Part shown: positions 27,259 to 35,054 of the stretch, piece by piece | How positions within the stretch are numbered: the first letter of the stretch is position 1 | Layout: each line of letters opens with the position of its first letter | Source of the DNA: Paraplanobispora takensis | GTDB taxonomy: Bacteria > Actinomycetota > Actinomycetes > Streptosporangiales > Streptosporangiaceae | Assembly (NCBI RefSeq): GCF_016863195.1 | Contig: NZ_BOOK01000062.1 | Coordinates: 1 to 56,259 of the forward strand | Length of the DNA stretch: 56,259 bases | Direction of reading: 5' to 3' | Translations under genes and position numbers: made by a program | The notes under the pieces: generated by a model | Seen by the model: only the letters and a program-made list of their open reading frames with translations | Databases searched by the model: none | What the model was told of the DNA's origin: nothing

Positions 27259-28724
27259 ACGGGGAGCGCGCCGACGCGGTGATCGTGGGCGCGAGATGCG
27301 CGGGGTCGGCCACGGCCGTCGCCCTGGCCCGCGCGGGCCGGAAGGTGATCGCGGTCGACTCCGCGCGCTTCCCCTCCCCGGTGGTCTCCACCCACCTGCT
27401 CTGGCCCGGCGGCCTGGCGGAGCTGGCCGGGATCGGGGCGCTGGAGCGGGTCGAGGCCCTGGGGGCGCCCCGGCTCCCGGTCGCGGCCGTGGCCGTCCCC
27501 GGCATCACGGCGTCCGGCCGCTACAGCCCGGTCGGCGGCGTCGACTACGCCATGTGCGTGCGCCGTACCGGGCTGGACCTCGCGCTCGTCGAGACCGCCC
27601 GGGAGGCGGGCGCGGAGGTGCGCGAGGGGGCGCGGGTGGTCGGCCTGCTCCGCGCGGGCGGCGGGGGAGGCGGGAGCGATAAAGGTGACGGGAGCGATAA
27701 AGGTGACGGGAGCGACCGGGACGGCAGGGTCACCGGGGTCGTCGTCCGTGAGCGGGACGGGCGGACCTACGAGATCCACTCCCCGGTGGTCGTCGGGGCG
27801 GACGGGCGGCGCTCCACCGTGGCCCGGCTCGCCGGTGCGGGCCCGCCGTACCTGTCCGGTCCGGACGGGCGGGCCTGTTACTACGCCTACTTCGACGACC
27901 CCCATCCGGAGCTGCGCCCGGTCGCCGCGCAGTGGCGGCAGGGCAGGGAACTCGGCACCGCCTTCCCCTGCGACGGGGACCTCACCCTGGTCCTGCTGAT
28001 GCCGCCCGACTCCCGGGCCGGGGACTTCCGGGGCGATCCCGGGCGCGAGTACGACCGGACCATCGCCGAACTCCTGCCCGGCCTGCACGCCCGGCTGGCC
28101 GGGTGCACCCGGCGCTCGAAGGTCTTCGGCGCCGCGCACCTGGAGTCCTTCTTCCGCCGGTCGGCTGGACCCGGCTGGGCCCTGGCCGGGGACTCCGGCC
28201 ACTTCAAGGACCCCGTCACCGCCCAGGGCATCCGCGACGCCGTACGCTTCGGCCGCCTGCTGGGGGAGACGCTGGCGGAGGCGATCGGGGCGGGGGCGGA
28301 CGACGCGGCGGTGGACCGGGCGGTCGCCGCGTGGCAGCGCCGCCGCGACCGCGAGTGCCTGGAGACCTTCCACTGGACCGCCCGCATGGGCCGCGCCGAC
28401 CCGGTCGGCCCGCTGGATGTGGAGATGCACCGCGCCCTGCGCGCCGACCCGGCCCTGATGACCGCCTTCCTGGACGTCTACTCCCGGACCGTGCGGCCGG
28501 GCCAGGCGCTCACCCTCCGCCGCCTGGCCGGCTGGACCGCACGCGCGCTGCTGCGGCCGGGCACCGACCGGTACGGCCTGCTCCGCTACGTGGGCGTGAC
28601 GATCCGGGAACTCCGCTCCGAACGACACACGACGGCCCGCCTCCTGAACGGCACCTCCCCGGCCGGTCCCCTGCGGGGCCCGCCGGAGGCCGGTTCCCCG
28701 GAGGGGTTCCCGGCGGACCGGTGA
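27255..28724 (+). CDS. FAD-dependent monooxygenase / geranylgeranyl-reductase-like flavoprotein
   Basis: 489 residues from GTG 27255, which overlaps the previous stop as GTGA (GTG 27249 is possible). VIVGARCAGSATAVALARAG is a GxxxxG variant of the dinucleotide-binding fold; VVGADGRRSTVARLAG and WALAGDSGHFKDPVTAQGIRDA are the DG and GD motifs of group A flavoprotein hydroxylases/reductases. Residues about 139-154 are a tandem (GSDKGD)2-GSD insert encoded by an 18-bp DNA repeat. Translational coupling to the exported FAD enzyme suggests one pathway. The C-terminal 60 residues are a Pro/Arg-rich tail. Confidence 0.85.
   Translation: MNGERADAVIVGARCAGSATAVALARAGRKVIAVDSARFPSPVVSTHLLWPGGLAELAGIGALERVEALGAPRLPVAAVAVPGITASGRYSPVGGVDYAMCVRRTGLDLALVETAREAGAEVREGARVVGLLRAGGGGGGSDKGDGSDKGDGSDRDGRVTGVVVRERDGRTYEIHSPVVVGADGRRSTVARLAGAGPPYLSGPDGRACYYAYFDDPHPELRPVAAQWRQGRELGTAFPCDGDLTLVLLMPPDSRAGDFRGDPGREYDRTIAELLPGLHARLAGCTRRSKVFGAAHLESFFRRSAGPGWALAGDSGHFKDPVTAQGIRDAVRFGRLLGETLAEAIGAGADDAAVDRAVAAWQRRRDRECLETFHWTARMGRADPVGPLDVEMHRALRADPALMTAFLDVYSRTVRPGQALTLRRLAGWTARALLRPGTDRYGLLRYVGVTIRELRSERHTTARLLNGTSPAGPLRGPPEAGSPEGFPADR
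27672..27715 (+). repeat. 18-bp in-frame tandem repeat
   Basis: Two perfect 18-base units (27672-27689, 27690-27707) and a partial third encode GSDKGD twice plus GSD in a surface loop of the flavoprotein. Units are AT-richer than the flanks. Confidence 0.9.
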
Positions 28725-28747
28725 GGGGTTCGACGACCGGTCCGCCG
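28711..28747 (+). terminator. hairpin at the end of the flavoprotein operon
   Basis: CGGCGGACCGGT (28711-28722) pairs perfectly with ACCGGTCCGCCG (28736-28747), a 12-base stem with a 13-base loop that includes the end of the stop codon. No T tract. Confidence 0.6.
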
Positions 28748-28806
28748 GACGGAAGGCCGGGCGGTCATCGGATACTGGGGGCGGATCCCGCCTCAGGAGG
28801 TGCGCG

Positions 28807-30189
28807 TTGCCGATCCCCTCGATCGTGCCGGTGCGGAGGACCACGTCCGTGCGAGGGTGGGCCGCCGGGTTCCGGGGGGTTTCGCCGGTGGCCGTCGACG
28901 CCGTGATCGTCATCACGGTGGCCGTCGCCACGCTCTGGTCCGGGGTGCGGTGGGCCGGTGGAGGGCCGGGGGTGGTGGTGCTGGCCCTGGGGGCGTCGGT
29001 TCCGCTGCTGTGGCGGAGGAGGGCGCCCGTCCTGGCCGCCTCGGCGGTGTGCGCGGCGACGACCGGGCTCGCGATGGCCCACGCGCTGCCGCCGCTGCCG
29101 TACGGCGCGCTGGTGGGGGTGTACACGGTGGCGGCGCTCAGCGCGCGGCGGGTGCGCCTGCTGAGCGGGGCCGCCGGCGCGGTGCTGCTGGTGGTGTCCC
29201 TCGTGGCGCCGGGTGAGTCGCCGGAGTCCTTCGGGTACGTGGGCATGGCCTTCGCCGCCGCCTGGGCGCTGGGGACCGGAGTGCGGGCGCGCAGAGCGGA
29301 GATCACCGCGTTGGAGGAGCGCGCCCGCCGGCTGGAGGAGGAGCGGGCGGCGGTCGCCGCGCAGGAGCGCATGCGCATCGCGCGCGACATGCACGACGTC
29401 CTGACTCATTCGGTCGGCATCATGGTCGTCCAGGCGGACGCGGGCTCGCTGGTGGTGCGGGCCGACCCGGACCGGGCCGAGGCCGCCTTCGAGGCGATCG
29501 GGCGGACCGGGCGGGAGGCGGTCGGCCAGCTCCGCCGTGTCCTGGGTGCGCTGCGGTCGGGTGACGGTGACGGAGTCATGGGCGGCACGCGTGAGGGCTG
29601 GAGCCACGGCGGAAACGCGCCGCCGCCGGGGCTCGGTGAGCTGGGGCGCCTGGCCGGGCAGGTCCGGGGCACCGGGCTGAAGGTGGTCGTCGAGTCCCTC
29701 GGCGAGGCCGGGCCGGTGCCCGCCGATGTCGACCTGGCGGTCTACCGGCTCGTCCAGGAGTCGCTGACGAACACGCTCCGGCACGCGGGGGCCACCACCG
29801 CGTGGGTACGGCTGCGCTGGTCGCCGGATGCTCTGTGGATCGAGGTGACCGACGACGGTCGCGGCCCGGCCCCGGAGAGGCCGGAGGGGACTGTGGCGGG
29901 ACACGGCCTGATCGGTATGCGGGAGCGGGTCGAGGCGTGCGGGGGCGTGCTGCGGACGGGCCCGGGGCGAGGCGACCTCGGACAGGGCGATCCCGGACGG
30001 GGCGATCCCGGACGGGGCGATCCCGGACGGGGCGAGGGAACGGGCGGCGGGTTCACCGTCACCGCGACCCTGCCGATCGGGACGTCACCGACCGGGACCC
30101 CGGCCGGACGGGAACAGTCCGCGGCCGTCGTGATGCCGCCGAGTGGACGGGAGGAGAGCGCCGATGGTGCGCGTGCTCGTCGTCGATGA
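28807..30189 (+). CDS. NarL-type sensor histidine kinase
   Basis: 460 residues from TTG 28807, whose start is fixed by AGGAGG seven bases upstream. About five transmembrane helices (30-155) are followed by a coiled coil (ITALEERARRLEEERAAVAAQE), the H box RIARDMHDVLTHSVGIMVVQADAG (HisKA_3), and the ATPase part with YRLVQESLTNTLRHAG (N), VTDDGRG (G1) and GHGLIGMRERV (G2). Between G2 and the last strand lies a repeated GRGDPGRGDP insert. It forms a pair with the overlapping response regulator gene. The signal is unknown; there is no extracytoplasmic domain of any size, so it may sense within the membrane. Confidence 0.92.
   Translation: MPIPSIVPVRRTTSVRGWAAGFRGVSPVAVDAVIVITVAVATLWSGVRWAGGGPGVVVLALGASVPLLWRRRAPVLAASAVCAATTGLAMAHALPPLPYGALVGVYTVAALSARRVRLLSGAAGAVLLVVSLVAPGESPESFGYVGMAFAAAWALGTGVRARRAEITALEERARRLEEERAAVAAQERMRIARDMHDVLTHSVGIMVVQADAGSLVVRADPDRAEAAFEAIGRTGREAVGQLRRVLGALRSGDGDGVMGGTREGWSHGGNAPPPGLGELGRLAGQVRGTGLKVVVESLGEAGPVPADVDLAVYRLVQESLTNTLRHAGATTAWVRLRWSPDALWIEVTDDGRGPAPERPEGTVAGHGLIGMRERVEACGGVLRTGPGRGDLGQGDPGRGDPGRGDPGRGEGTGGGFTVTATLPIGTSPTGTPAGREQSAAVVMPPSGREESADGARARRR
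29981..30035 (+). repeat. 15-bp in-frame tandem repeat
   Basis: Three 15-base units (29981-29995, 29996-30010, 30011-30025) and a partial fourth encode repeated GDPGR in the ATPase domain of the kinase. The number of units may vary among strains. Confidence 0.9.
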
Positions 30190-30829
30190 CCAGGACCTGT
30201 TCCGTGGTGGCTTCTCCCTGATCCTCGACGCCCAGCCCGGCGTCACCGTGGTCGGGGAGGCCGCCGACGGCGCCGAGGCCGTTCGCAAGGCGGTGGAGCT
30301 CAGGCCCGATGTGGTGCTGATGGACATCCGGATGCCGGGCATGGACGGGATCGAGGCGACGACCCGGATCTGCCGGAGCAGCGACGCCAGGGTGCTGGCG
30401 CTGACCATGTTCGATCTCGACGAGTACGTCTACGCCGTGCTGCGGGCCGGAGCCAGCGGCTTCCTGCTGAAGGACGCCCACCGGGACGAGCTGGTCGCCG
30501 CCGTCCGCGTGGTCGCCGCGGGGGAGGCGCTCCTGGCCCCGACGGTGACGCGGCGGCTGATCTCCGACCTGGTACGGCGGGGCGGTGCCGTACCAGGTCT
30601 GAAGGCCCGGCTCGGCGAGCTGACCGCCCGGGAGCGGGAGACGCTGGAGCGGGTGGCGCGGGGGATGTCCAACGCCGAGATCGCCGCGGCGCTGTACGTG
30701 AGCGAGCACACCGTCAAGACCCACGTCAGCAACCTGCTGGCCAAGCTCGGGTTGCGCGACCGGGCGCAGGCGGTGGTCTTCGCCTACGAGTCGGGCCTCG
30801 TCGTGGCGGGGGCTCACTCCTGGGAATGA
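30164..30829 (+). CDS. NarL/LuxR-type response regulator
   Basis: 221 residues. Receiver domain: VLVVDDQDLFRGG, phospho-acceptor Asp in VLMDIRMPG, Thr in LALTMFD and Lys in FLLKDAH. C-terminal LuxR helix-turn-helix: LTARERETLERVARGMSNAEIAAALYVSEHTVKTHVSNLLAKL. GGAGGAGAG precedes ATG 30164, and the gene overlaps the kinase 3' end by 26 bases. Targets are unknown; the lipoprotein acyltransferase gene immediately downstream is a candidate. Confidence 0.94.
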   Translation: MVRVLVVDDQDLFRGGFSLILDAQPGVTVVGEAADGAEAVRKAVELRPDVVLMDIRMPGMDGIEATTRICRSSDARVLALTMFDLDEYVYAVLRAGASGFLLKDAHRDELVAAVRVVAAGEALLAPTVTRRLISDLVRRGGAVPGLKARLGELTARERETLERVARGMSNAEIAAALYVSEHTVKTHVSNLLAKLGLRDRAQAVVFAYESGLVVAGAHSWE

Positions 30830-30947
30830 GGGCGGGTTCACTCCTCGCGGCGATCCCCCGAGCGCTCCTCACGGGCAGCATTCGAAGCCCGTACCGGCCC
30901 TGCGCCCCTCCCGGGCCTGAGGTCCACTCTGTGAGGAGAACGCTCCG

Positions 30948-32483
30948 ATGCACCCGCCGCCCGGTCCCGACGCATCCCCCCTCCACACCGCGCCGCCCCC
31001 GTCCCCTCCCGAGTCCTCCGGCCCCACCGTGCCGTCTCCTCCCGCCGGCGTGCGCCTGCCGGTCGTCCTCGCCGCCGCCGCCGTCTCCACTGTCGCCACC
31101 GCCGTCCTGTTGTTCTCCGGCACCGGTCTGACCCCGCTGCCGTGGCTCACCTGGCTGGCGCCCCTGCCGGTGCTGCTGCTCGCGCCCCGGGTCTCCGCGC
31201 CCGTCGCGGCCGTCGCGGCGTTCGCGGCCTGGGGCGCCGGTGGGCTGAACCTGTGGAGCCTGCAGCGGGACCGGCTGGAGGTCCCGCTGCCGGTGGCGCT
31301 GCTCAGCGTGGTGGTCCCGGCCCTGCTGGCGGTCGCGGCCGTGCTCCTCTTGCGGGCCCTGCTGCGGCGGGGCAGGCCGGTCGCGGCCGTGGTGTCCGTG
31401 CCCGCGGTGTGGGTGAGCGGGGAGTACCTGGTCTCGGTCCTCGGGCCGGACGGGGCGCTGTGGAGCCTGGCCTACACCCAGGCCGGGGTGCTGCCGGTGT
31501 TCCAGCTCGCCTCGCTCACCGGCGTGTGGGGCATCACGTTCACGCTGATGGCGGTCCCGGCGGCCGTCGCCGCGATCCTCACGCCGGGGACGGGCGGAGG
31601 CGCGCGCCTGGGCGTGGGCCTCACGACGCTGGCGCTGCTCGCCGCGGCGGTGGGGTACGGGACCGTACGGCTCGCCGCCCCCGCGGGCCCGCACCGGAAC
31701 GTGGCGCTGCTGGCCGCCGGGCTGCACGGGGACTGGGCCCCGGTGGACACGCCCCGGGGAGCCGAGAAGCTCCGGGACATGCTGGCGCGCCTGCGCGCCC
31801 TGCCCCGGGAGACGGGCGTGGCGGTGCTGGCGGAGGCCGCCTTCGTCACCGACGGGGCGGACCTGCCGAAGATCACCGGACCGCTGGCCGCGCTGGCCCG
31901 CGAGCGCCGGATGGACATCGTCGCCGGAGTGATCGTCACCGACGCCGGCCACAACACGGCCATGCTCTTCCCCGCCGGAGGGGGAGAGCCGGAGGTCTAC
32001 CGCAAACGGCACATGGTGCCCGGCGTCGAGCCGTACGAGCCGGGCGAGCGGACCCTCGTCCTCGGCGACACGGGGGTGGCGATCTGCAAGGACCTGGACT
32101 TCCCCGCCCTGGCCAGGGAGAACCGGCGGAGCGGGGCCGCGGTCATGCTCGTGCCCTCCCTGGACTTCGAGCTCGACGCCTGGCAGCACTCCCGGATCGC
32201 GGTGACGCGCGGCGTGGAGAACGGCTTCGCCGTCGTGCGCACCGGGGCGGACGGCAACCTGACGGTCAGCGACCCGTACGGGCGCGTCCTCGCCGAGCGG
32301 GCGACCGGGGGCCGCGACATCGTGACCGTCACGGCGGCCGTCCCGGTCGGCGGAACCGGCACCCTCTACACCGGCTGGGGCGACTGGTTCGCCTGGTCCT
32401 GCCTGGCCGGGACCGCGGCCCTCGCCGGATGGGCGCTCCGGGCAAGACGGGACCGGCGCCGCGCGTCCCCGGGGATCGCATGA
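30948..32483 (+). CDS. lnt: apolipoprotein N-acyltransferase
   Basis: 511 residues. A Pro-rich leader (1-33) precedes six to seven membrane helices, then a periplasm-facing nitrilase domain with the catalytic triad Glu296 (LAEAAF), Lys353 (YRKRHMVPGVEPY) and Cys380 (VAICKDLDFP) and a last membrane helix. It N-acylates the lipid-modified Cys of lipoproteins. GAGGAGAAC precedes ATG 30948. Actinomycetes often carry more than one Lnt-like gene; this one lies next to a two-component system and 2 kb from a lipoprotein gene at 34480. The substrate preference is not readable. Confidence 0.88.
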   Translation: MHPPPGPDASPLHTAPPPSPPESSGPTVPSPPAGVRLPVVLAAAAVSTVATAVLLFSGTGLTPLPWLTWLAPLPVLLLAPRVSAPVAAVAAFAAWGAGGLNLWSLQRDRLEVPLPVALLSVVVPALLAVAAVLLLRALLRRGRPVAAVVSVPAVWVSGEYLVSVLGPDGALWSLAYTQAGVLPVFQLASLTGVWGITFTLMAVPAAVAAILTPGTGGGARLGVGLTTLALLAAAVGYGTVRLAAPAGPHRNVALLAAGLHGDWAPVDTPRGAEKLRDMLARLRALPRETGVAVLAEAAFVTDGADLPKITGPLAALARERRMDIVAGVIVTDAGHNTAMLFPAGGGEPEVYRKRHMVPGVEPYEPGERTLVLGDTGVAICKDLDFPALARENRRSGAAVMLVPSLDFELDAWQHSRIAVTRGVENGFAVVRTGADGNLTVSDPYGRVLAERATGGRDIVTVTAAVPVGGTGTLYTGWGDWFAWSCLAGTAALAGWALRARRDRRRASPGIA

Positions 32484-32600
32484 CGGCCGCGGGCACGGGT
32501 AATACCCGCTCGTCGCGGGCCGGGACGGACAGGGGTCCGGGCCTGACGGGGCCGCGGGGGAGTCCCCGCCGGGCGAGGGATCCTTCGGGAGAGGACGAGC

Positions 32601-33419
32601 ATGAGCGAGGCACCGATCTCCGACTCCGGATACGACCGGATCGCGATCGTCACCGGGGCGGACTCCGGCATCGGCAAGGCCAGCGCGGTGGCCCTGGCCG
32701 AGCAGGGCTTCGACGTGGGGATCACCTTCCACACCGACGAGTCCGGCGCCGAGGAGACCGCCGAGCTGGTGCGCGGCCACGGCCGGGCCGCGGCCGTACG
32801 CCGCCATGACCTGACCGATCCCGAGCGGGCCAGTCTGGTGGTGGACGAGCTGGCCGGGGAACTGGGCGGGCTCGGCGTCCTGGTCAACAACGCCGGGACG
32901 GGCAGCAGCCGCCCGTTGCTGGAGATGGACTTCACGGAGTGGCGGTCGGTGGTGTCGGTGGACCTCGACGGCGCCTTCCTGTGCGCCCAGCGGGCGGCGC
33001 GGCGCATGGTCGACGCCGGCAGGGGAGGGCGCATCGTCAACGTGACGAGCGTCCACGAGCAGTATCCGCGAGTCGGGGCGGGGCCGTACTGCGCGGCCAA
33101 GGGAGGCCTGCGGATGCTCAGCCGGGTGCTGGCGCTGGAGCTGGCGCCGCACGGGATCACGGTGAACACCGTCGCTCCGGGCGAGATCGCCACCCCGATG
33201 ACGGGCCAGGAGGACCAGCCGCCGAAGCCCGGCAGCCGTCCCGGCTATCCGATCGCCCGGCCCGGCGACGCCCGCGAGGTCGCCGCCGCCGTGGCGTTCC
33301 TGGCGGGCCCGACCTCGTCGTATGTCACCGGGGCCTCCCTGTTCGTGGACGGAGGGTTGGTCCTCATGGGTCCGCAGGCGGCCGGCGCCCTCACCTCCGG
33401 GGAGTGGCGCGAGGGCTGA
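32601..33419 (+). CDS. SDR oxidoreductase (glucose 1-dehydrogenase-like)
   Basis: 272 residues, complete: AIVTGADSGIGKASAVALAEQG, VLVNNAGTGSS, Ser in NVTSVHEQYP, Tyr-Lys in YCAAKGG and SYVTGASLFVDGG. GGAGAGGACGAGC precedes ATG 32601. SDRs of this shape, with SDSGIGKA and VHE near the active site, are commonly named glucose 1-dehydrogenase or 3-ketoacyl reductase; the true substrate is uncertain. It stands alone, convergent with the anti-sigma/sigma pair. Confidence 0.9.
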   Translation: MSEAPISDSGYDRIAIVTGADSGIGKASAVALAEQGFDVGITFHTDESGAEETAELVRGHGRAAAVRRHDLTDPERASLVVDELAGELGGLGVLVNNAGTGSSRPLLEMDFTEWRSVVSVDLDGAFLCAQRAARRMVDAGRGGRIVNVTSVHEQYPRVGAGPYCAAKGGLRMLSRVLALELAPHGITVNTVAPGEIATPMTGQEDQPPKPGSRPGYPIARPGDAREVAAAVAFLAGPTSSYVTGASLFVDGGLVLMGPQAAGALTSGEWREG

Positions 33420-33473
33420 GCGGGGCGCGGCGGGCCGCCGTCCGGGCGGCTGCGCGGCGGGGCCGGGTGCGGC

Positions 33474-33538
33474 CCGGAACCACGGTCCGGAACCACGGTC
33501 CGGAACCACGGTCCGGAACCTCGGCCCGGAATCTCAGC
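33474..33538. repeat. 13-bp tandem repeat in a convergent intergenic region
   Basis: The unit CCGGAACCACGGT occurs three times exactly (33474, 33487, 33500), followed by two degenerate copies (33513, 33526). Each contains ACC-AC-GGT, so single units can fold. It lies between the SDR and anti-sigma stops and may act as a terminator or be a minisatellite. Confidence 0.9.
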
Positions 33539-33559
33539 CGGAGGTCTCGGTGCGAGGCC

Positions 33560-33772
33560 TCAGCGCGAGGTCCGGTCGTCGTCGAGGGAGTTGGATCGGT
33601 CCCGCCGCACCGCGTCGAGCAGGCCGGGAACCTCGCTCAGTTCCCGGAGCTCGACCTGGCACGCCTCACACGACATGAGATGGCTTTCGAACGCCTCGTG
33701 GTCGGCTTCGTCGAGCACGCCGAGGGCGTACGCCGCCACGTCTTCATGCACGTCGCGTGAGGAGGGGGACAT
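33560..33772 (-). CDS. mini zinc-finger anti-sigma factor
   Basis: 70 residues. DVHEDVAAYALGVLDEADHEAFESHLMSCEACQ contains the H-x3-C-x2-C zinc motif (HLMSCEAC) and the preceding helix pattern of the anti-sigma domain that clamps ECF sigma factors. Unlike RskA/RslA-type relatives it ends about 30 residues after the finger, with no membrane helix and no sensor. It therefore should be cytosolic, perhaps responding through the zinc thiols. ATG 33772 overlaps the sigma gene stop by one base (TGATG), so expression is coupled. A distal membrane part is not found in any frame downstream, so this seems its natural length. Confidence 0.85.
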   Translation of the reverse strand: MSPSSRDVHEDVAAYALGVLDEADHEAFESHLMSCEACQVELRELSEVPGLLDAVRRDRSNSLDDDRTSR

Positions 33773-34326
33773 CAGCTCGCCACACCTCTCTCCTTCAGGA
33801 TCCTCCGGAGAGCCCGGATCCCGTAGTAAAGCCGGGACTTGACCGTGCCGGGCGGGATCCCGAGGATCTCCGCCGCCTCACTAATCGTACGGTCCCGTAG
33901 GTAAGTGTGCTCGATGACTTCACGATGTTCTTCGGACAGATCGCGAAGAGCCTCAGCGACGAGCATCGCCTCCAGAGCCTGTTCTGATCCGTCGGGGACG
34001 GATATGGCGTCCGCGTCGGCGGGCTCGACCTCCTGAGGTCGAGCCCCCCTACGGCGGCGGCCGTCGATGACGATGCGGCGGGCGACTGTGAGCAACCAGG
34101 CCCACAAAAGGCCTGGTTCCCGGTGCAATCTCCCCGCGTTTCGCCAGGCCCGGACGATCGTCTCCTGGACGACGTCCTCGGCCCACTGCAGATCGTTGCC
34201 GGTGGCCTTGCGTACATGCCGGAGCAGAGGAGCACCGAACTCCTGGTAGAGAACCTCTATCAGGACATCATCATCGTCGGTTTCCGCGCTCTCGTACCGG
34301 CTGTCGAGATGACGAGGCACGAGCAC
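33772..34326 (-). CDS. ECF sigma factor
   Basis: 184 residues. Region 2: LYQEFGAPLLRHVRKATGNDLQWAEDVVQETIVRAWRNA; region 4: LSEEHREVIEHTYLRDRTISEAAEILGIPPGTVKSRLYYGIRALRRIL. The linker is acidic and short, as in SigK/SigL-like groups. The start is GTG 34326; the ribosome site is weak, and the start could lie a few codons downstream. Its partner is the coupled mini anti-sigma factor. The divergent gene set from 34480 (lipoprotein, DUF4142, DUF1996, redox proteins) is the likely regulon. Confidence 0.93.
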   Translation of the reverse strand: MLVPRHLDSRYESAETDDDDVLIEVLYQEFGAPLLRHVRKATGNDLQWAEDVVQETIVRAWRNAGRLHREPGLLWAWLLTVARRIVIDGRRRRGARPQEVEPADADAISVPDGSEQALEAMLVAEALRDLSEEHREVIEHTYLRDRTISEAAEILGIPPGTVKSRLYYGIRALRRILKERGVAS

Positions 34327-34372
34327 ATCTTTACACCATCGTTATGGTCCCGTGTGCAACTCTCGCAACTCC

Positions 34373-34386
34373 AGTTATTTCTAACT
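34373..34386. promoter_or_regulatory. AT-rich dyad between sigma gene and lipoprotein gene
   Basis: AGTTA-TTTC-TAACT is a perfect short inverted repeat, the only AT-rich patch of the 153-base divergent region. Two nearby GCAACTC phrases (34357 and 34365) could be ECF -35 type elements read in the minus direction (GAGTTGC). Speculative promoter/operator of the system. Confidence 0.3.
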
Positions 34387-34479
34387 ATCTCCGAACTTGT
34401 GGTGAACCACCTCTGAGATGGGCGCGTACCTCCCACCAAGTGCGCCCGCACCTGCGGGCTCTTGGGAAAAGGAACGATC

Positions 34480-34998
34480 ATGGCAGTACGGTACGCCCCC
34501 TGGCTGGCCGGGACCGTTTTCGCCCTCGTCACCCTGACCGGATGCGGCATGGACGCCACCTCCGCCCAGAACTCCTCCGGCCAGGCCTACGCCACCTCCG
34601 AAGCGGTGAAGGAGCACGAGGGCCACGCCTTCCTCCAGGCGTCGGACCTCGGCACCGTCCTCGACGCCGAGGGCCGCACGCTCTACCGCTTCGACAGGGA
34701 CGAGCCGTCGGTGTCCAACTGCGACGAGAAGTGCGCGGCCGAGTGGCCGCCCGTCACCACCCCCGACCAGGTCATGGTCGAGGGCATCGACGAGAGCCTC
34801 GTCGGCACGACCGAACGCTCGGACGGCACCGTTCAGGTCACCCTGGGTGGCTGGCCACTCTACCGATTCTCCGGAGATCAGATTCCCGGGGACGTCAAGG
34901 GCCACGGTGCGGGAGGCGCCTGGTTCGCGAGCGCCCCGGACGGCAGAAAGGCGCAGGCACCGGATGGTGCGGAACCGCAGGCTCCGGACGGTTACTGA
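34480..34998 (+). CDS. secreted lipoprotein with two YxFxxD repeats (COG4315 type)
   Basis: 172 residues. Signal peptide with lipobox LTGC (Cys22). Two repeat units each hold the family's Y-x-[FWY]-x-x-D phrase: LYRFDRDEP (69-76) and LYRFSGDQ (128-134). A CDEKCAAEWPP segment (Cys81, Cys85) lies between; the C-terminus repeats APDG. AAAGGA is six bases before ATG 34480. The family is widespread in actinobacteria, has no agreed function, and often sits beside ECF sigma factors. The paired Cys, exposed Tyr/Trp and neighbours suggest a redox role or metal binding at the cell surface; this is inference. Confidence 0.85.
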   Translation: MAVRYAPWLAGTVFALVTLTGCGMDATSAQNSSGQAYATSEAVKEHEGHAFLQASDLGTVLDAEGRTLYRFDRDEPSVSNCDEKCAAEWPPVTTPDQVMVEGIDESLVGTTERSDGTVQVTLGGWPLYRFSGDQIPGDVKGHGAGGAWFASAPDGRKAQAPDGAEPQAPDGY

Positions 34999-35000
34999 AC

Positions 35001-35054
35001 CGGGACGGACGATGCGCAGATCACTGCCGGGACGGGCGATGCGCAGATCGCTGC
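35001..35054 (+). repeat. 27-bp duplication containing the start codon
   Basis: Bases 35001-35027 and 35028-35054 are 25/27 identical. Each copy holds a GGGACGG sequence followed by ATGCGCAGATC, so the DUF4142 gene has two consecutive in-frame start regions, giving MRRSLPGRA then MRRSLLGRV. Confidence 0.9.

Noticed and set aside
25450-28724. Carotenoid biosynthetic cluster around the desaturase-like FAD enzyme
   Set aside because: No phytoene synthase, GGPP synthase or cyclase is nearby, and the enzyme carries a Tat export signal.
27204-29390. 728-codon minus-strand frame opposite two plus-strand genes
   Set aside because: The plus strand carries clear FAD and histidine kinase motifs in the same place; the minus frame has none.
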